NCBI GenBank assembly: GCA_003489085.1
Contig: DNJM01000178.1
Coordinates: 6,529 to 17,341, forward strand
Origin: Lachnospiraceae bacterium
GTDB taxonomy: Bacteria > Bacillota > Clostridia > Lachnospirales > Lachnospiraceae
DNA: 10,813 bases
Reading direction: 5' to 3'
Position 1 is the stretch's first letter; the number at the start of each line of letters is the position of its first letter. Both the position numbers and the translations under genes were made by a program. Under the pieces are notes generated by a model that had not been told where the DNA came from, made no database searches, and saw nothing but the letters and a program-made list of their open reading frames with translations. Positions 1-6,761 of this stretch are shown piece after piece.

Positions 1-953
1 CGATAGATATAAGATACAATCAGATAAAAATCCTTATGATCTTTAATGCGGCAGATGCTTCCGATATTCTGATAGGTATTTCGGAATTCGTTTACCTTCA
101 TACCGGTTCTGGCGGAAAATACCTTGCTGATATGGGCGCTGTCTACAAAACCGAGGATTTCGGCCAGTTCATCCAGCGTCAGATCTGTATACAGCAGGAA
201 GTTAATAGTCTTTCCAATCCGCATTTCATTCAGCAGGTCGAAGAAGGAAAGACCGGTGGTTTCGGTAATATATTTGCTGATAGCATATTCGCTCATGCAG
301 AAGATGCGGGACAGCATGGTCAGTGTAATCTTTTCGTTCAAGTGACAGTAGAGGTACTGGAAAATTTCGCTGGGATCAACGGTATGCGCAGCAGAAGAAG
401 ACAAGGTCGGCTTTTCGCTTCGGATAAAATACAGCATGATGTCAATCAGCTTATTGGTAATATAGAGATTGCGCAGCTCCGGAGAAGGAATACCGGAGGT
501 ATCCAGAGTGGATTCCATACCGATTTCTTCCTTGATCTGCAGGAAAGAGTGCCGGACGGCTTCCAGGGCTTCTCCTTCCAGATATAAGACCGGATTCTGG
601 TTCAGCGACTGCACAATCGAAAGCGGCGCACTGCCAGGGTTATAAAAGAGCTTGATGATTTCGTTGATATTGTCGAAATAATATGCCATAACAAAGAACT
701 GCAGCGGTTCCGAAACCTCAACAATGTCGCTGATCTGCCAGGGCAGTATAGAAACCACGGTTCCGGGCTTCAGGGTGTAGCGCTTATTATTCAGCAGCAG
801 AATCCCCTCTCCACTGTTGATCAGCCAGAAGCGTGACATAGGATGCAGAAGCGGGGCAGTCGGTTCTGCCAGCACTTCGATGTCGAAGCTGCAGATTTTG
901 TTTTCATCTTCCATAGAGCAATAGAAGCTCTGCATAGGTACAAGCTTATTCAT
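1..953 (-). CDS. AraC-family transcriptional regulator, 3' end outside window
   Basis: Translating the minus strand from the ATG at 953 gives 317 uninterrupted codons, and the frame is still open at the window edge, so the gene is partial. Residues about 1-110 have the beta-rich look of an AraC N-terminal cupin sensor (HPMSRFWLINSGEGILLL, then a KPGTVVSILPW turn). Residues about 195-295 form the double helix-turn-helix: ITLTMLSRIFCMSEYAISKY is the first HTH, and LTLDELAEILGFVDSAHISK followed by VFSARTGMKVNEFR is the second, a clear AraC/XylS signature. An AGAGGA ribosome binding site (962-967) lies 8 bases before the start. The protein likely binds a small ligand and controls transcription; the ligand and targets are unknown. 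The reading frame continues at least 20 residues past the HTH, which is unusual because this domain normally ends the protein. It is divergent from secA, but no functional link is implied. Confidence 0.9.
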   Translation of the reverse strand, partial: MNKLVPMQSFYCSMEDENKICSFDIEVLAEPTAPLLHPMSRFWLINSGEGILLLNNKRYTLKPGTVVSILPWQISDIVEVSEPLQFFVMAYYFDNINEIIKLFYNPGSAPLSIVQSLNQNPVLYLEGEALEAVRHSFLQIKEEIGMESTLDTSGIPSPELRNLYITNKLIDIMLYFIRSEKPTLSSSAAHTVDPSEIFQYLYCHLNEKITLTMLSRIFCMSEYAISKYITETTGLSFFDLLNEMRIGKTINFLLYTDLTLDELAEILGFVDSAHISKVFSARTGMKVNEFRNTYQNIGSICRIKDHKDFYLIVSYIY

Positions 954-996
954 ATCGGATATCCTCTGTGTGATGGTTGAAATTAACGATAGCTCT

Positions 997-1025
997 ATTA
1001 TAGATGGGGACAATGGGGATGTCAA
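997..1025 (-). promoter_or_regulatory. Perfect-consensus SigA promoter of the araC-type gene
   Basis: Read on the minus strand, TTGACA (1020-1025) and TATAAT (997-1002) are separated by exactly 17 bases, identical to the vegetative consensus. The spacer holds two 7-base direct repeats, ATGGGGA on the plus strand at 1004-1010 and 1013-1019. Transcription would start near 990, giving a leader of about 37 bases before the ATG at 953. Confidence 0.85.
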
Positions 1026-1081
1026 ATGGATTGCGGTTTGCGTATGGCCATTCTATGACTGAATTGTGAACAGTTTATAAA

Positions 1082-1094
1082 TTAGTTGAACTAA
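1082..1094. repeat. 13-bp perfect palindrome over the secA -35 box
   Basis: TTAGTT-G-AACTAA is a perfect inverted repeat whose 3' arm and centre cover the -35 hexamer at 1086-1091. A second, 8-base palindrome, TTTATAAA (1074-1081), abuts it upstream. The position suits an operator at which a dimeric regulator could block RNA polymerase. No regulator is identified, and a chance palindrome in an AT-rich promoter is possible. Confidence 0.4.
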
Positions 1095-1114
1095 CCGGAA
1101 GATAGTGCTAAAAT
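1086..1114 (+). promoter_or_regulatory. SigA promoter of secA with extended -10
   Basis: TTGAAC (1086-1091), a 17-base spacer and TAAAAT (1109-1114) form a good vegetative promoter. TGC directly before the -10 box supplies the extended -10 TGn element. The predicted start near 1121 leaves a leader of about 150 bases before secA. The -35 box lies inside the palindrome at 1082-1094. Confidence 0.75.
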
Positions 1115-1236
1115 GGAGAATGAATTTTAGTACTATTTTTTATTTTATAGAAATTCAGCCCTTTTTAGAAGCAACAGGGGATGAGATCTTCTTCGGATGG
1201 CAGAACAGAGCAGACCGGCCGGAATGGATATCCGCA

Positions 1237-1272
1237 GAAGGAGCATATATATGATGAAGGAGCAGGTATATG
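1237..1272 (+). promoter_or_regulatory. Duplicated ribosome binding site and start before secA
   Basis: Two near-identical initiation regions lie 19 bases apart: GAAGGAGCATATATATG (1237-1253) and GAAGGAGCAGGTATATG (1256-1272). The second is the secA start (AAGGAG at 1257-1262, 7-base spacer, ATG at 1270). The first has an equally good site and spacer, but its ATG at 1251 is out of frame with secA and opens an 18-codon frame ending at TGA 1305-1307, inside secA. Ribosomes starting at 1251 would therefore bypass the secA start. Confidence 0.6.
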
Positions 1273-3840
1273 GGTTTCGTAGAAAAATTATTCGGGACAC
1301 ACAGTGAACATGAGCTGAAGCGGATCAATCCGATCGTGGATTATATCGAATCTCTGGAGCCGGAGATGAAGCAGCTGTCCGATGAAGAACTGCGTGGAAA
1401 GACGAAAGAGTTTAAGGAAAAACTGGCGCAGGGAGCAACTCTGGATGATATTCTTCCGGAAGCATTTGCCGTGGTCAGAGAAGCAGGTGTCAGAACATTG
1501 GGTATGCGCCATTTCCGGGTGCAGCTGATCGGCGGTATTATCTTACATCAGGGTCGTATTGCCGAGATGAGAACCGGTGAAGGAAAGACACTGGTATCTA
1601 CATTGCCGGCGTATCTGAATGCGCTGGAAGGTAAGGGAGTACACATCGTTACGGTCAATGACTATCTGGCAAAGCGTGATGCAGAATGGATGGGACAGGT
1701 GCACAGATTCCTGGGCCTGACGGTTGGAGTGGTCCTGAATTCCATGAACAATGATGAGCGTAGAGAAGCGTATAACTGTGATATTACGTATATTACGAAT
1801 AATGAACTGGGCTTCGACTATCTGCGTGACAATATGGTGGTATATAAGGAACAGCTGGTGCAGAGAGGACTGCATTATGCCATCATTGATGAGGTGGACT
1901 CCGTATTGATTGATGAAGCGCGTACCCCATTGATCATTTCCGGACAGAGCGGAAAGTCTACGAGATTATATGAGGCCTGTGATATTCTGGCAAGGCAGCT
2001 GGAAAGAGGCGAGGCCAGCGGTGAATTTTCCAAGATGAATGCGATTATGGGAGAGGACATCGAGGAAACCGGAGACTTTATTGTCAATGAAAAGGAGAAG
2101 AATATCAATCTGACCGAGGACGGTGTAAAGAAGGTAGAAAAGTTCTTCCACCTGGAGAACCTGGCAGATCCGGAGAATCTGGAGATCCAGCACAATATTA
2201 TACTGGCGCTGCGTGCACATAATCTGATGTTCCGTGATAAGGATTATGTGGTGAGCCCGGAGGGTGAGGTACTGATCGTCGATGAATTCACCGGACGTAT
2301 CATGCCGGGACGCCGGTACTCTGACGGTCTGCATCAGGCGATAGAGGCCAAGGAGCATGTACAGGTTAAGAGAGAAAGTAAGACTCTGGCAACGATTACG
2401 TTCCAGAACCTGTTCAATAAGTTCGATAAAAAGGCTGGTATGACCGGTACTGCCCTGACGGAAGAAAAGGAATTCCGTGACATTTATGGCATGGATGTAG
2501 TTGAGATCCCGACCAATCTTCCGATACAGAGGAAGGATCTGGATGATGCCGTATACAAGACAAAGAATGAAAAGTTCAAAGCAGTTGTGGACGAAGTAGA
2601 GCGTGCACATGCAACCGGTCAGCCGGTGCTGGTCGGTACGATTACGATCGAGGTTTCCGAGCTGCTTAGCAAGATGTTAAAGCGGCGGGGAATTAAGCAT
2701 AATGTATTGAATGCAAAGTTCCATGAGATGGAGGCGGAAATCGTAGCACAGGCAGGACAGCATGGCGCAGTTACGATTGCAACCAATATGGCCGGCCGTG
2801 GTACGGATATTAAGCTGGATGACAGGGCGAAGGAAGCCGGCGGTCTGAAGATCATCGGTACAGAGAGGCATGAGTCCAGACGTATCGATAACCAGCTGCG
2901 CGGACGTGCCGGACGTCAGGGAGATCCGGGAGAATCCCGTTTCTATCTGTCTCTGGAGGATGATCTGCTTCGTCTCTTCGGATCAGATAAGCTGATGAAC
3001 GTATTTAATACGCTGGGTGTTGAGGACGGCGAGCAGATTCAGCATAAGATGTTGTCAAAGGCAATTGAGAATGCGCAGAGAAAGATTGAGAGCAACAACT
3101 TCGGTATCCGTAAGAATCTGCTGGAATACGACCAGGTTATGAATGAGCAGAGAGAAATCATTTACGAAGAACGCCGGAAGGTACTGGATGGAGAAAATAT
3201 GCGGGATTCCATTTTCCATATGCTGACAGAGTATGTGGAAAATACAGTGGATGCGCAGATTTCGCCGGACCAGGATCCGGAGGAATGGGATCTGAAGGCA
3301 CTGAACGTAGATCTTCTGACCAATATTCCGATGCAGCCGGTTACGATAGAAGAAGTGGCGAAAATGAGCCAGAAGGAACTGAAGCATATGCTGAAGGAGC
3401 GTGCTGTGAAGGCCTATGAAGCAAAGGAGGCGCAGTTCCCGGAGCTGGAGCATCTGCGTGAGCTGGAGCGTGTCGTACTTCTGAAGGTCATTGATGCAAG
3501 GTGGATGGATCATATCGATGATATGGATCAGATGCGCCAGGGTATCGGTCTGCAGGCCTATGCACAAAAAGATCCGCTGGTAGAATATAAGATGCTTGGT
3601 TATGAAATGTTTGGTGCGATGACGGAGACGATCACGAAGGATACCGTGCGTACTTTGATGCACGTTCGTATTGAACAGAAGGCTGAGCGTGAGCAGGCGG
3701 CCAAGGTAACGGGAACCAATAAGGATGATACGGCTCTTCGTACCCCGAAGAAGCGGGAAGAGAAGAAGATTTATCCGAATGATCCATGTCCGTGTGGAAG
3801 TGGTAAGAAGTATAAGCAGTGCTGCGGCAGAAAGAAATAG
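1270..3840 (+). CDS. secA: Preprotein translocase ATPase SecA
   Basis: SecA is the ATPase motor that drives unfolded preproteins through the SecYEG channel, cycling between cytosol and membrane. The 856 residues fit a full-length Firmicute SecA. Walker A is MRTGEGKT (100-107) and the DEVD Walker B box is at 207-210. The preprotein cross-linking region follows, then MTGTA (391-395) and the second motor domain with MAGRGTDI (507-514) and GRAGRQGD (545-552). The helical scaffold and wing occupy roughly 570-780. The C-terminus is a zinc-binding SEC-C tail with C840, C842, C851 and C852, the site that contacts SecB or ribosomes in relatives. The ATG at 1270 is preceded by AAGGAG with 7-base spacing and matches the family N-terminus (MGFVEKLFG). 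It has its own promoter at 1086-1114 and lies immediately upstream of prfB, as in Bacillus. Confidence 0.99.
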   Translation: MGFVEKLFGTHSEHELKRINPIVDYIESLEPEMKQLSDEELRGKTKEFKEKLAQGATLDDILPEAFAVVREAGVRTLGMRHFRVQLIGGIILHQGRIAEMRTGEGKTLVSTLPAYLNALEGKGVHIVTVNDYLAKRDAEWMGQVHRFLGLTVGVVLNSMNNDERREAYNCDITYITNNELGFDYLRDNMVVYKEQLVQRGLHYAIIDEVDSVLIDEARTPLIISGQSGKSTRLYEACDILARQLERGEASGEFSKMNAIMGEDIEETGDFIVNEKEKNINLTEDGVKKVEKFFHLENLADPENLEIQHNIILALRAHNLMFRDKDYVVSPEGEVLIVDEFTGRIMPGRRYSDGLHQAIEAKEHVQVKRESKTLATITFQNLFNKFDKKAGMTGTALTEEKEFRDIYGMDVVEIPTNLPIQRKDLDDAVYKTKNEKFKAVVDEVERAHATGQPVLVGTITIEVSELLSKMLKRRGIKHNVLNAKFHEMEAEIVAQAGQHGAVTIATNMAGRGTDIKLDDRAKEAGGLKIIGTERHESRRIDNQLRGRAGRQGDPGESRFYLSLEDDLLRLFGSDKLMNVFNTLGVEDGEQIQHKMLSKAIENAQRKIESNNFGIRKNLLEYDQVMNEQREIIYEERRKVLDGENMRDSIFHMLTEYVENTVDAQISPDQDPEEWDLKALNVDLLTNIPMQPVTIEEVAKMSQKELKHMLKERAVKAYEAKEAQFPELEHLRELERVVLLKVIDARWMDHIDDMDQMRQGIGLQAYAQKDPLVEYKMLGYEMFGAMTETITKDTVRTLMHVRIEQKAEREQAAKVTGTNKDDTALRTPKKREEKKIYPNDPCPCGSGKKYKQCCGRKK

Positions 3841-3864
3841 CAGGCTGAAAGGAAGAACAGATAA

Positions 3865-3898
3865 AAAAGGTGTGGCAGAAATAACTGGCACACCTTTT
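3865..3898. terminator. Hairpin between secA and prfB, possible weak or bidirectional terminator
   Basis: AAAAGGTGTG (3865-3874) pairs with CACACCTTTT (3889-3898), and three more base pairs form inside a single G-G mismatch. The plus-strand tail is only TTTTC, so secA termination may be partial; on the minus strand the same hairpin ends in six T. The stem ends only 24 bases before the prfB ATG, so prfB is probably fed at least partly by read-through. No separate prfB promoter was convincing. Confidence 0.55.
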
Positions 3899-3922
3899 CA
3901 GTGATATAGCAGGAGGTTTTTT

Positions 3923-5045
3923 ATGATTGAATTAGATGAAATGAAAAGTATAATCGGCGGATACAGCCAGCCACTCTGTGAACTCAGGGGGTCTCTTTGA
4001 CATCGCCGGTAAGAAGGAGAAATTGGAAGAGCTGGAGAAGAAGATGGAAGCACCTGAATTCTGGAATGATCCGGAGTTGTCTCAGCAGATTACGAAAGAG
4101 GTAAAAGGACTTCGGGATACTGTAGAAGCTCTGGAAGGCCTGGAAAACGGTTATAATGATATTGAGATGCTGATGGAAATGGCAGAGGAAGAAAATGACC
4201 GTAGTATTCTCAAGGATATCGAGCGGGAGATCCGTTCCTGGGAAGAAAAATACGAAGCACTGCGGATTCAGACATTGTTGTCAGGAGAATATGATGGAAG
4301 CAATGCGATTCTGACGCTGCACGCCGGAGCAGGCGGTACAGAATCCTGCGACTGGGTTAACATCCTGTATCGAATGTATACCAGATGGGCAGAGCAAAAG
4401 GGTTACAGCATGACTGTATTGGATTATCTGGCGGGCGATATTACGGGAATTAAGGGAATCACCTTTGAGGTAAATGGGGAAAACGCATATGGTTATCTGA
4501 AGTCGGAGAAGGGGGTGCACCGTCTGGTGCGGATTTCCCCCTTTAATTCAGCGGGAAAGCGGCAGACATCTTTTGCTTCCTGCGATGTGGTACCGGACAT
4601 TGAAGAAGATATCGATGTGGAGATCAATGATGAGGATCTGAAAATCGATACGTACCGGGCCAGCGGTGCCGGCGGCCAGCACATCAATAAGACATCATCA
4701 GCGATTCGGATTACGCATGTGCCGACCGGGATTGTGGTACAGTGCCAGAATGAACGGTCTCAATTCAGCAATAAAGAAAAGGCTATGCAGATGCTGAAGG
4801 CGAAGCTGTATCTCTTAAAGCAGCAGGAACAGGCGGAGAAGTTCTCGGATATCCGGGGTGAGGTAAAGGAGATTGGATTCGGCAATCAGATTCGTTCCTA
4901 TATCATGCAGCCGTATACGCTGGTAAAGGATCACAGAACGAATGAAGAAAGCGGAAATGTGACAGCTGTTCTGGACGGTGCGCTGGATCCGTTTATTAAT
5001 GCCTATCTGAAGAAAATCAATCTAAAGGAACACGCAGAGACATAA
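3923..5045 (+). CDS. prfB: Peptide chain release factor 2 (RF2), with programmed +1 frameshift
   Basis: RF2 recognises UGA and UAA stop codons and triggers peptidyl-tRNA hydrolysis on the ribosome. Translation starts at ATG 3923 (AGGAGG at 3911-3916, 6-base spacer), runs 25 codons to an in-frame TGA (3998-4000), then continues in the +1 frame from GAC at 3999 to TAA 5043-5045, giving 373 residues, the usual RF2 size. The downstream part shows the stop-codon-recognition tripeptide SPF (205-207) and the catalytic GGQ (250-252) in SGAGGQHINKTSSA. Residue 246, just before this motif, is alanine, the common form, and not the threonine of E. coli K-12. The frame break is therefore a regulatory feature and not damage. 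The PheB-like gene starts 13 bases after the stop, and the two are probably cotranscribed. Confidence 0.98.
3986..4001 (+). promoter_or_regulatory. prfB: RF2 programmed +1 frameshift site
   Basis: AGGGGG TCT CTT TGA C (3986-4001) is the canonical signal. An internal Shine-Dalgarno-like AGGGGG sits three bases before the slippery CTT, followed by the UGA stop and C. When RF2 is scarce the UGA is decoded slowly, the CTT-bound tRNA slips forward by one base to UUU, and translation resumes at GAC. Only the second base of the TCT codon differs from the TAT of the E. coli site. Confidence 0.97.
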
Positions 5046-5058
5046 CGGAGGTGGAAAA

Positions 5059-5499
5059 ATGGAGCAGCCAAAGTACTATGTTGTAAAGAAGAATGCGCTT
5101 CCGGAGGTATTTTTGAAGGTGGTTGAGGTGAAGCGGCTTCTGACCACGGAAAAGAATCTGACGATTCAGGAAGCAACAGACCGGGTCGGGATCAGCCGGA
5201 GCTCATTTTATAAATATAAGGATGATATTTTCCCATTTCATGAGACAGAAAAGGGTCAGACGATTACACTGGTGATTCAGATGGATGATACACCGGGGCT
5301 TTTGATGGAGCTGCTGCAGCGGATTGCAACATATCAGGTCAATATACTGACGATTCATCAGAGTATTCCGCTGGGCGGGGTGGCTACGGTGACACTGAGT
5401 ATGGAATTTCTGTCCGAGCAGAGCAACCAGGCAGAACTGATTGATGGCCTGGAACAGTACGAGGGGGTACATTATCTGAAGATCGCCGGACGGGAATAG
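5059..5499 (+). CDS. pheB: PheB-like ACT-domain protein with N-terminal HTH (UPF0735 type)
   Basis: This 146-residue protein closely resembles Bacillus PheB in layout: YYVVKKNALPEVFLKVVEVKRLL at the N-terminus, an HTH-like stretch at about 34-54 (TIQEATDRVGISRSSFYKYK) and IFPF before an ACT domain at about 70-144 (ITLVIQMDDTPGLLMELLQ, then VNILTIHQSIPLGGVATVTL). ACT domains bind amino acids, so the combination suggests a ligand-responsive regulator. The exact function is not established, and the name pheB reflects only gene position in Bacillus. GGAGG (5047-5051) lies 7 bases before the ATG at 5059. The gene sits in the prfB-apgM-lysC cluster, so aspartate-family amino acids (threonine, lysine) are attractive candidate ligands. 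That is inference from context. Confidence 0.85.
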   Translation: MEQPKYYVVKKNALPEVFLKVVEVKRLLTTEKNLTIQEATDRVGISRSSFYKYKDDIFPFHETEKGQTITLVIQMDDTPGLLMELLQRIATYQVNILTIHQSIPLGGVATVTLSMEFLSEQSNQAELIDGLEQYEGVHYLKIAGRE

Positions 5500-5531
5500 G
5501 AATTGCAGAGAAATGATGGGATGTGGGGTAT

Positions 5532-6752
5532 ATGAAGTATATTGTGATGCTGGGAGATGGTATGGCAGGAGAACCATTGGAGGAGCTGGGAGGACGGACC
5601 ACACTGGAGGCGGCTGTGACACCGGAAATGGATCGTCTGGCAGCAGTATCGGAGATAGGCACGGTGTGTATGGTGCCGGAGGAAATGGCCCCGGGCAGTG
5701 ACACAGCCAACCTGTCGGTAATGGGGTACGATCCGCGGAAATACTACACCGGACGTTCACCATTGGAAGCACTCAGTATTGGAGTGGAACTGCAGCCGGA
5801 GGATGTGGCAGTTCGCTGCAATCTGGTTACGCTTTCGGAAGAGGAAACGAATTATGAGGACCGCAGAATTCTGGATCATAGTTCAGAGGAGATTTCCACA
5901 GAGGATGCGGCGATTCTGCTGGATGCGCTGAAAGCGGCATTTCATGAGGATGCAGCTGTAAATGATACGTATCACTTCTATGTCGGTACCAGCTATCGGC
6001 ATTTGCTGGTGATAAATGGCGGAACAGTGCAGGAGCTGACTCCGCCGCATGATATTCTGACCAGAAGAATTGGAGAGTATCTGCCGCAGGATCCGATCCT
6101 GCAGTATATGATGAAGCAAAGCTATGAAATCCTTGAACAGCATCCGCTGAATCAAGAGAGGCGGCGGAGAGGGCTTCGTCCGGCTAATTCGGCGTGGTTC
6201 TGGGGAGCCGGTACAAAACCGGAGTTGATGAACTTTGAAGAAAAGACGGGCAAAAAAGGTGTTATGATCTCTGCTGTAGATCTGCTGAAGGGAATCGCTG
6301 TTGGTGCGGGCATAACGCAGATTGCAGTAGAGGGAGCAAATGGAGGGCTGCATACTAATTATGAGGGTAAGGCACAGGCAGCGCTGGATGCTTTGCTGAA
6401 GGAAGGATATGATTTTGCTTATATCCATGTAGAGGCGCCGGACGAGATGGGACATCAGGGAAGGACGGCGGATAAGATCCGGGCGATCGAATCTATTGAC
6501 CAGCGGATTCTTGCATACCTCACAAAAACACTTGACAAATCCGGAGAGGATTATAGAATATTGATATTATCGGATCATCCGACGCCGATTCGAGTACGGA
6601 CGCATACGAAGGATCCGGTGCCATATATGCTTTACGACAGCCGCAGACCTGTACAGGGAGCTGAAGGCTATTATGAGAAAACCGCATCAGAATCCGGAAG
6701 GCAGTGGAAAAAGGAAGGATACTGTCTGCTGGAACATTTGCTGGAAAATTAG
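5532..6752 (+). CDS. apgM: Cofactor-independent phosphoglycerate mutase homologue, possible homoserine kinase
   Basis: This 406-residue protein belongs to the alkaline-phosphatase superfamily, archaeal-type phosphoglycerate mutase branch. The seven metal and catalytic ligands of the family are all visible: D9 (LGDGMAG), nucleophilic S62 (TANLSVMGYDP), D304 and H308 (APDEMGHQG), D348 and H349 (SDHPTP) and H358 (RTHTKDP). It should therefore be an active phospho-transfer enzyme. A subgroup of this family was proposed to be an alternative homoserine kinase because of threonine-gene context, and here it sits 9 bases upstream of aspartate kinase. The product would be phosphohomoserine in that case, or 2- and 3-phosphoglycerate interconversion otherwise. 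I chose ATG 5532 because MKYIVMLGDG is the family start; GTG 5523 would add three residues. The ribosome binding site is weak (GGGG only), so translation may be coupled or modest. Confidence 0.85.
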   Translation: MKYIVMLGDGMAGEPLEELGGRTTLEAAVTPEMDRLAAVSEIGTVCMVPEEMAPGSDTANLSVMGYDPRKYYTGRSPLEALSIGVELQPEDVAVRCNLVTLSEEETNYEDRRILDHSSEEISTEDAAILLDALKAAFHEDAAVNDTYHFYVGTSYRHLLVINGGTVQELTPPHDILTRRIGEYLPQDPILQYMMKQSYEILEQHPLNQERRRRGLRPANSAWFWGAGTKPELMNFEEKTGKKGVMISAVDLLKGIAVGAGITQIAVEGANGGLHTNYEGKAQAALDALLKEGYDFAYIHVEAPDEMGHQGRTADKIRAIESIDQRILAYLTKTLDKSGEDYRILILSDHPTPIRVRTHTKDPVPYMLYDSRRPVQGAEGYYEKTASESGRQWKKEGYCLLEHLLEN

Positions 6753-6761
6753 GAGGTCAGA

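Noticed and set aside
36..587. Plus-strand open frame of 183 codons
   Set aside because: It is antisense to the AraC-type gene, which has a clear family signature, its own ribosome site and a consensus promoter; the plus-strand product has no recognisable domain.
1115..1160. AT-rich stretch with GAATTT and AAATTC arms near the secA transcription start as a terminator or riboswitch
   Set aside because: Only six AT-rich base pairs form around a long loop, with no T run at the 3' side and no known riboswitch pattern.
1181..1282. 33-codon open frame in the secA leader starting at ATG 1181
   Set aside because: The G-rich run abuts the ATG with no spacer and the product has no leader-peptide features. 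The shorter frame at 1251 has a far better ribosome site.
3055..3891. Minus-strand open frame of 278 codons over the 3' end of secA
   Set aside because: It lies entirely opposite secA apart from its 5' end, its product is a leucine- and histidine-rich sequence with no family look, and no good ribosome site precedes it. It is a codon-usage shadow.
3998..4000. In-frame TGA in prfB as a disabling mutation
   Set aside because: It is part of the canonical RF2 frameshift signal, and the downstream frame encodes intact RF2.
3978..5045. Starting prfB at a GTG at 3978
   Set aside because: This start has no ribosome site and ignores the programmed frameshift; the real start is ATG 3923.
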